NCBI GenBank assembly: GCA_025769875.1 | Contig: JAGFNK010000898.1 | Coordinates: 1-18,817 of the forward strand | Length of the DNA: 18,817 bases | Origin: Russula earlei | Taxonomy: Eukaryota; Basidiomycota; Agaricomycetes; Russulales; Russulaceae | Reading direction: 5' to 3' | Part shown: piece by piece, positions 16,860 to 18,817 of the stretch | Numbering within the stretch: position 1 is the stretch's first letter | How the letters are laid out: each line of letters begins with the position of its first letter | Notes under the pieces: model-generated | What the model saw: only the letters and a program-made list of their open reading frames with translations | Databases searched by the model: none | Told to the model about the DNA's origin: nothing | Made by a program: the position numbers and the translations under genes

Positions 16860-18817
16860 TTAAAAATCCATAGGAGCAGATCTTGGGTGGAGGATCGAGT
16901 CTGCAAGTGTCTCTCTCCAAGTCGTTAGTGAAGCAACAGGAACGGGTTCTTCTTGCGTAGGTTCGATGTTTTCATCTTGGATGGTTGTAGCTCTGACTGT
17001 TTGGGGGCGAGAACCTTGTCGTTGGCGTCCTTGAGCTGCTTTCTTTGCTCTACATTGATTTGCCATATGATTCTTCTTTCCACAATAATAACAGAGATTG
17101 TTCTTGCGTCGAAACTCTTTTTCTGCATCTGTGAGGGGTTTCCTTTCATTTCTGGATTCCCAGGGTCGTTCATTGGGTTCTCCTTGGTACAAGTTAATTT
17201 CCAATGGATTATCTGATCCTTGAGTGTTCAATCCTCGGGCACGCACAGAGCGTCCTCCTCGAAAAGCAGTAGAGTTGTATAGGTGGAAAAGGTTGTCGAA
17301 TTCTCTTGCTGCTTTGACAAGGGCTGCAAGTGTAGTTGGTGTTGGTGTGATTCCCAGTATTTTCTGATGTAAGGCCGGGTTGATGTTCTTCCTAAATGCG
17401 TACATCTTTGTTCTTTCATCGGTGGTAGCTCGTGATGCGTGGTGCGACCATTTCTGGTACCATTCATTAAATGGTAGTCTCCCTTGATAATGGGTGTGCA
17501 TGATATTAGCGGAGGCCAACTCTGCTTCTGCAGGAATAAAATGATCAGCAAAGGCTTTCTTGAAGTTGTCCCATGACCCATAGTCTGCTACAGTACGAGC
17601 CATTGCCTTGGTGGTTTGTTCTCTAGCCCACGCTCCGGCGGGTGTTCCTACTTTAAAGTGGGTCAGTGCAGCGGCAACCTTCTTGCTTTCATCTGTAAAG
17701 GAGTCGCCATTGATGTAGTAATAATTGGCCAAAGCTGCCCAAAAGGCTTCTGCATTATCAGCCTTTCCGTCAAAGGGTTCTGGTGCTGTCCCGACAAGGC
17801 GTGGATTGCTTGACATGGTGGGATTCTGAGTTGTTGTGGCTGTAACAATGGGTGGGGCTGAACCTTGTAGTTGGATTCTAGTTGGAGTGAGCGTTTGAGG
17901 GACTGCTTGTGGTACGTTGCTAGTTGTATGAGGAGTCGGTTGTTGGGTATTATGCCGAGTAGAAGGTCCTGGAGTGGTGCTTCGAGTGCTCTGAGCAGTC
18001 CCTAGGATAGCGGTAACTTCTTGAGGTGTTCTGGCTGAGAAATAGACTTCTCAATTGTTATAGTAAACCCAATGTCTTCTAGAACGGCTCCACTTGACTG
18101 GTCTGTCTAAGAAGAGGCCTGTGTAGTTGTAGGGGTTGAAGTCTTGAACGTTTTCTGCTCCTGGGGCTGCCGCTTTAAGTTGTTCGGTGGTAACTTCGTC
18201 GTTATCGTCTTCGTATAACCAAGTGTCAGAAAGATTTCCGTGGTTGATAATAGGTGTGCCTGCAAATTTTCCTCAGGTAACAGTGATCTTGGGTGTTGTA
18301 ACTGAGGTTTTCAAATAGGAGTGGGATTAGATTTTCTTCTTCGTCAGTGATGTCCCTCCTAGTGCTCATAGATCTAGACGACTGTTATAGTCCAATGGCC
18401 GTTGTTCCAAGGATATGCAATGGTGTAGGCTGGCTTTAGTCGAATGGTATCAGGTCTTCCTTGATGTTTTCTTAATTGGATTCGGGAGTATTCTTCAGTA
18501 ATGCTGCTTTGTGTTAGAACCACTCGGGTCTTCCACAGATATCCTTCGAATTCTGCTGGGGAGATGGCAAAGTCACTTATTTCCTTGGTGGGGTGTTTGT
18601 AAACTATAAAGTGCGTCAGTCGTTGATGCCAAGCTAGGGTGCAATAGTTCTTGAATTCAATTAACTCTCTCCTTGAACGCGTAGGTAGATTTAATGCTAG
18701 GAAGGATTGCTCCGGTAGGTAACAGTGTAAATCAGTACTCCTAAGATCAGCACTATCAGGGGATTTCAACAAGGGGTGATGCAAAGGGTTGGGTAGGTAT
18801 GGTAATAACAGGGGTAG
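16860..18817 (-). pseudogene. gag: gag of element 2, running off the right edge
   Basis: The longest open part (ATG 17816 to TAA 16860, 318 residues) holds the capsid-like core (PEPFDGKADNAEAFW, FIPAEAELAS) and a CCHC knuckle CYYCGKKNHMANQC at 17052-17093. The same frame stays protein-like upstream through TGA 18051 and TGA 18273, both fitting CGA: a Thr/Pro/Gln-rich linker, then FLDRPVKWSRSRRHWVYYNN. Beyond a shift near 18280, a second frame gives an acidic stretch beginning at ATG 18369 (MSTRRDITDEEEN). A third frame, 18374 to the edge, reads as a globular segment (TLAWHQRLTHFIVYKH). This is therefore an unusually long gag N-terminus, or two ORFs, and its start lies outside the window. Confidence 0.8.

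Overview
This window reads as a transposon graveyard from a filamentous fungus, most likely an agaricomycete basidiomycete. That is inferred from the content: several Ty3/Gypsy chromoviruses (CCHC-type Gag, a Pol ending in a chromodomain), a Pogo/Fot1-like transposase remnant, and decay dominated by C-to-T changes at CpG. I see no intact host gene, rRNA, tRNA or CRISPR array. Every coding region is broken by stops or frameshifts.

Layout, left to right. (1) 1-2111, + strand: the 5' end of a Gypsy element (element 0), with an unresolved leader followed by a gag pseudogene cut off just before its zinc knuckle. (2) 2112-10825, - strand: a chromovirus (element 1) bounded by two direct LTR copies (2112-2681 and 10243-10825). 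Reading right to left it carries gag (10242-8721), protease, reverse transcriptase/RNase H, integrase plus chromodomain (to 5025), a stretch of LTR-like and inverted-repeat DNA, a third ORF (4337-2712) ending in a CCHC zinc knuckle, a polypurine tract, and the 3' LTR. (3) 10826-11529: AT-rich DNA without genes. (4) 11530 to about 12085, + strand: the DNA-binding half of a Pogo/Fot1-like transposase. (5) About 12126-12890: the 3' LTR of a second chromovirus (element 2), whose pol (13138-16859) and gag (16860 to the right edge) lie on the - strand. Its 5' LTR is outside the window.

How the parts work together: in each element Gag would package the RNA, protease would cut Gag-Pol, RT/RNase H would copy the RNA, and integrase with its chromodomain would direct insertion, probably to marked chromatin. 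None of the copies seen here could encode this intact. Element 1 appears to lie inside the gag of element 0, and element 2 ends against the Pogo remnant, so the window is a nested stack.

Points most worth a second look: the zinc-knuckle ORF between integrase and 3' LTR in element 1; the near-uniform CGA-to-TGA origin of the nonsense codons; the 5' LTR of element 1 joined directly to internal gag codons with no leader or primer-binding site; LTR divergence confined to one half; and four CRE-like octamers in the LTR of element 2. All frames, motifs and alignments were read by eye, and exact LTR edges and indel positions are approximate where stated.
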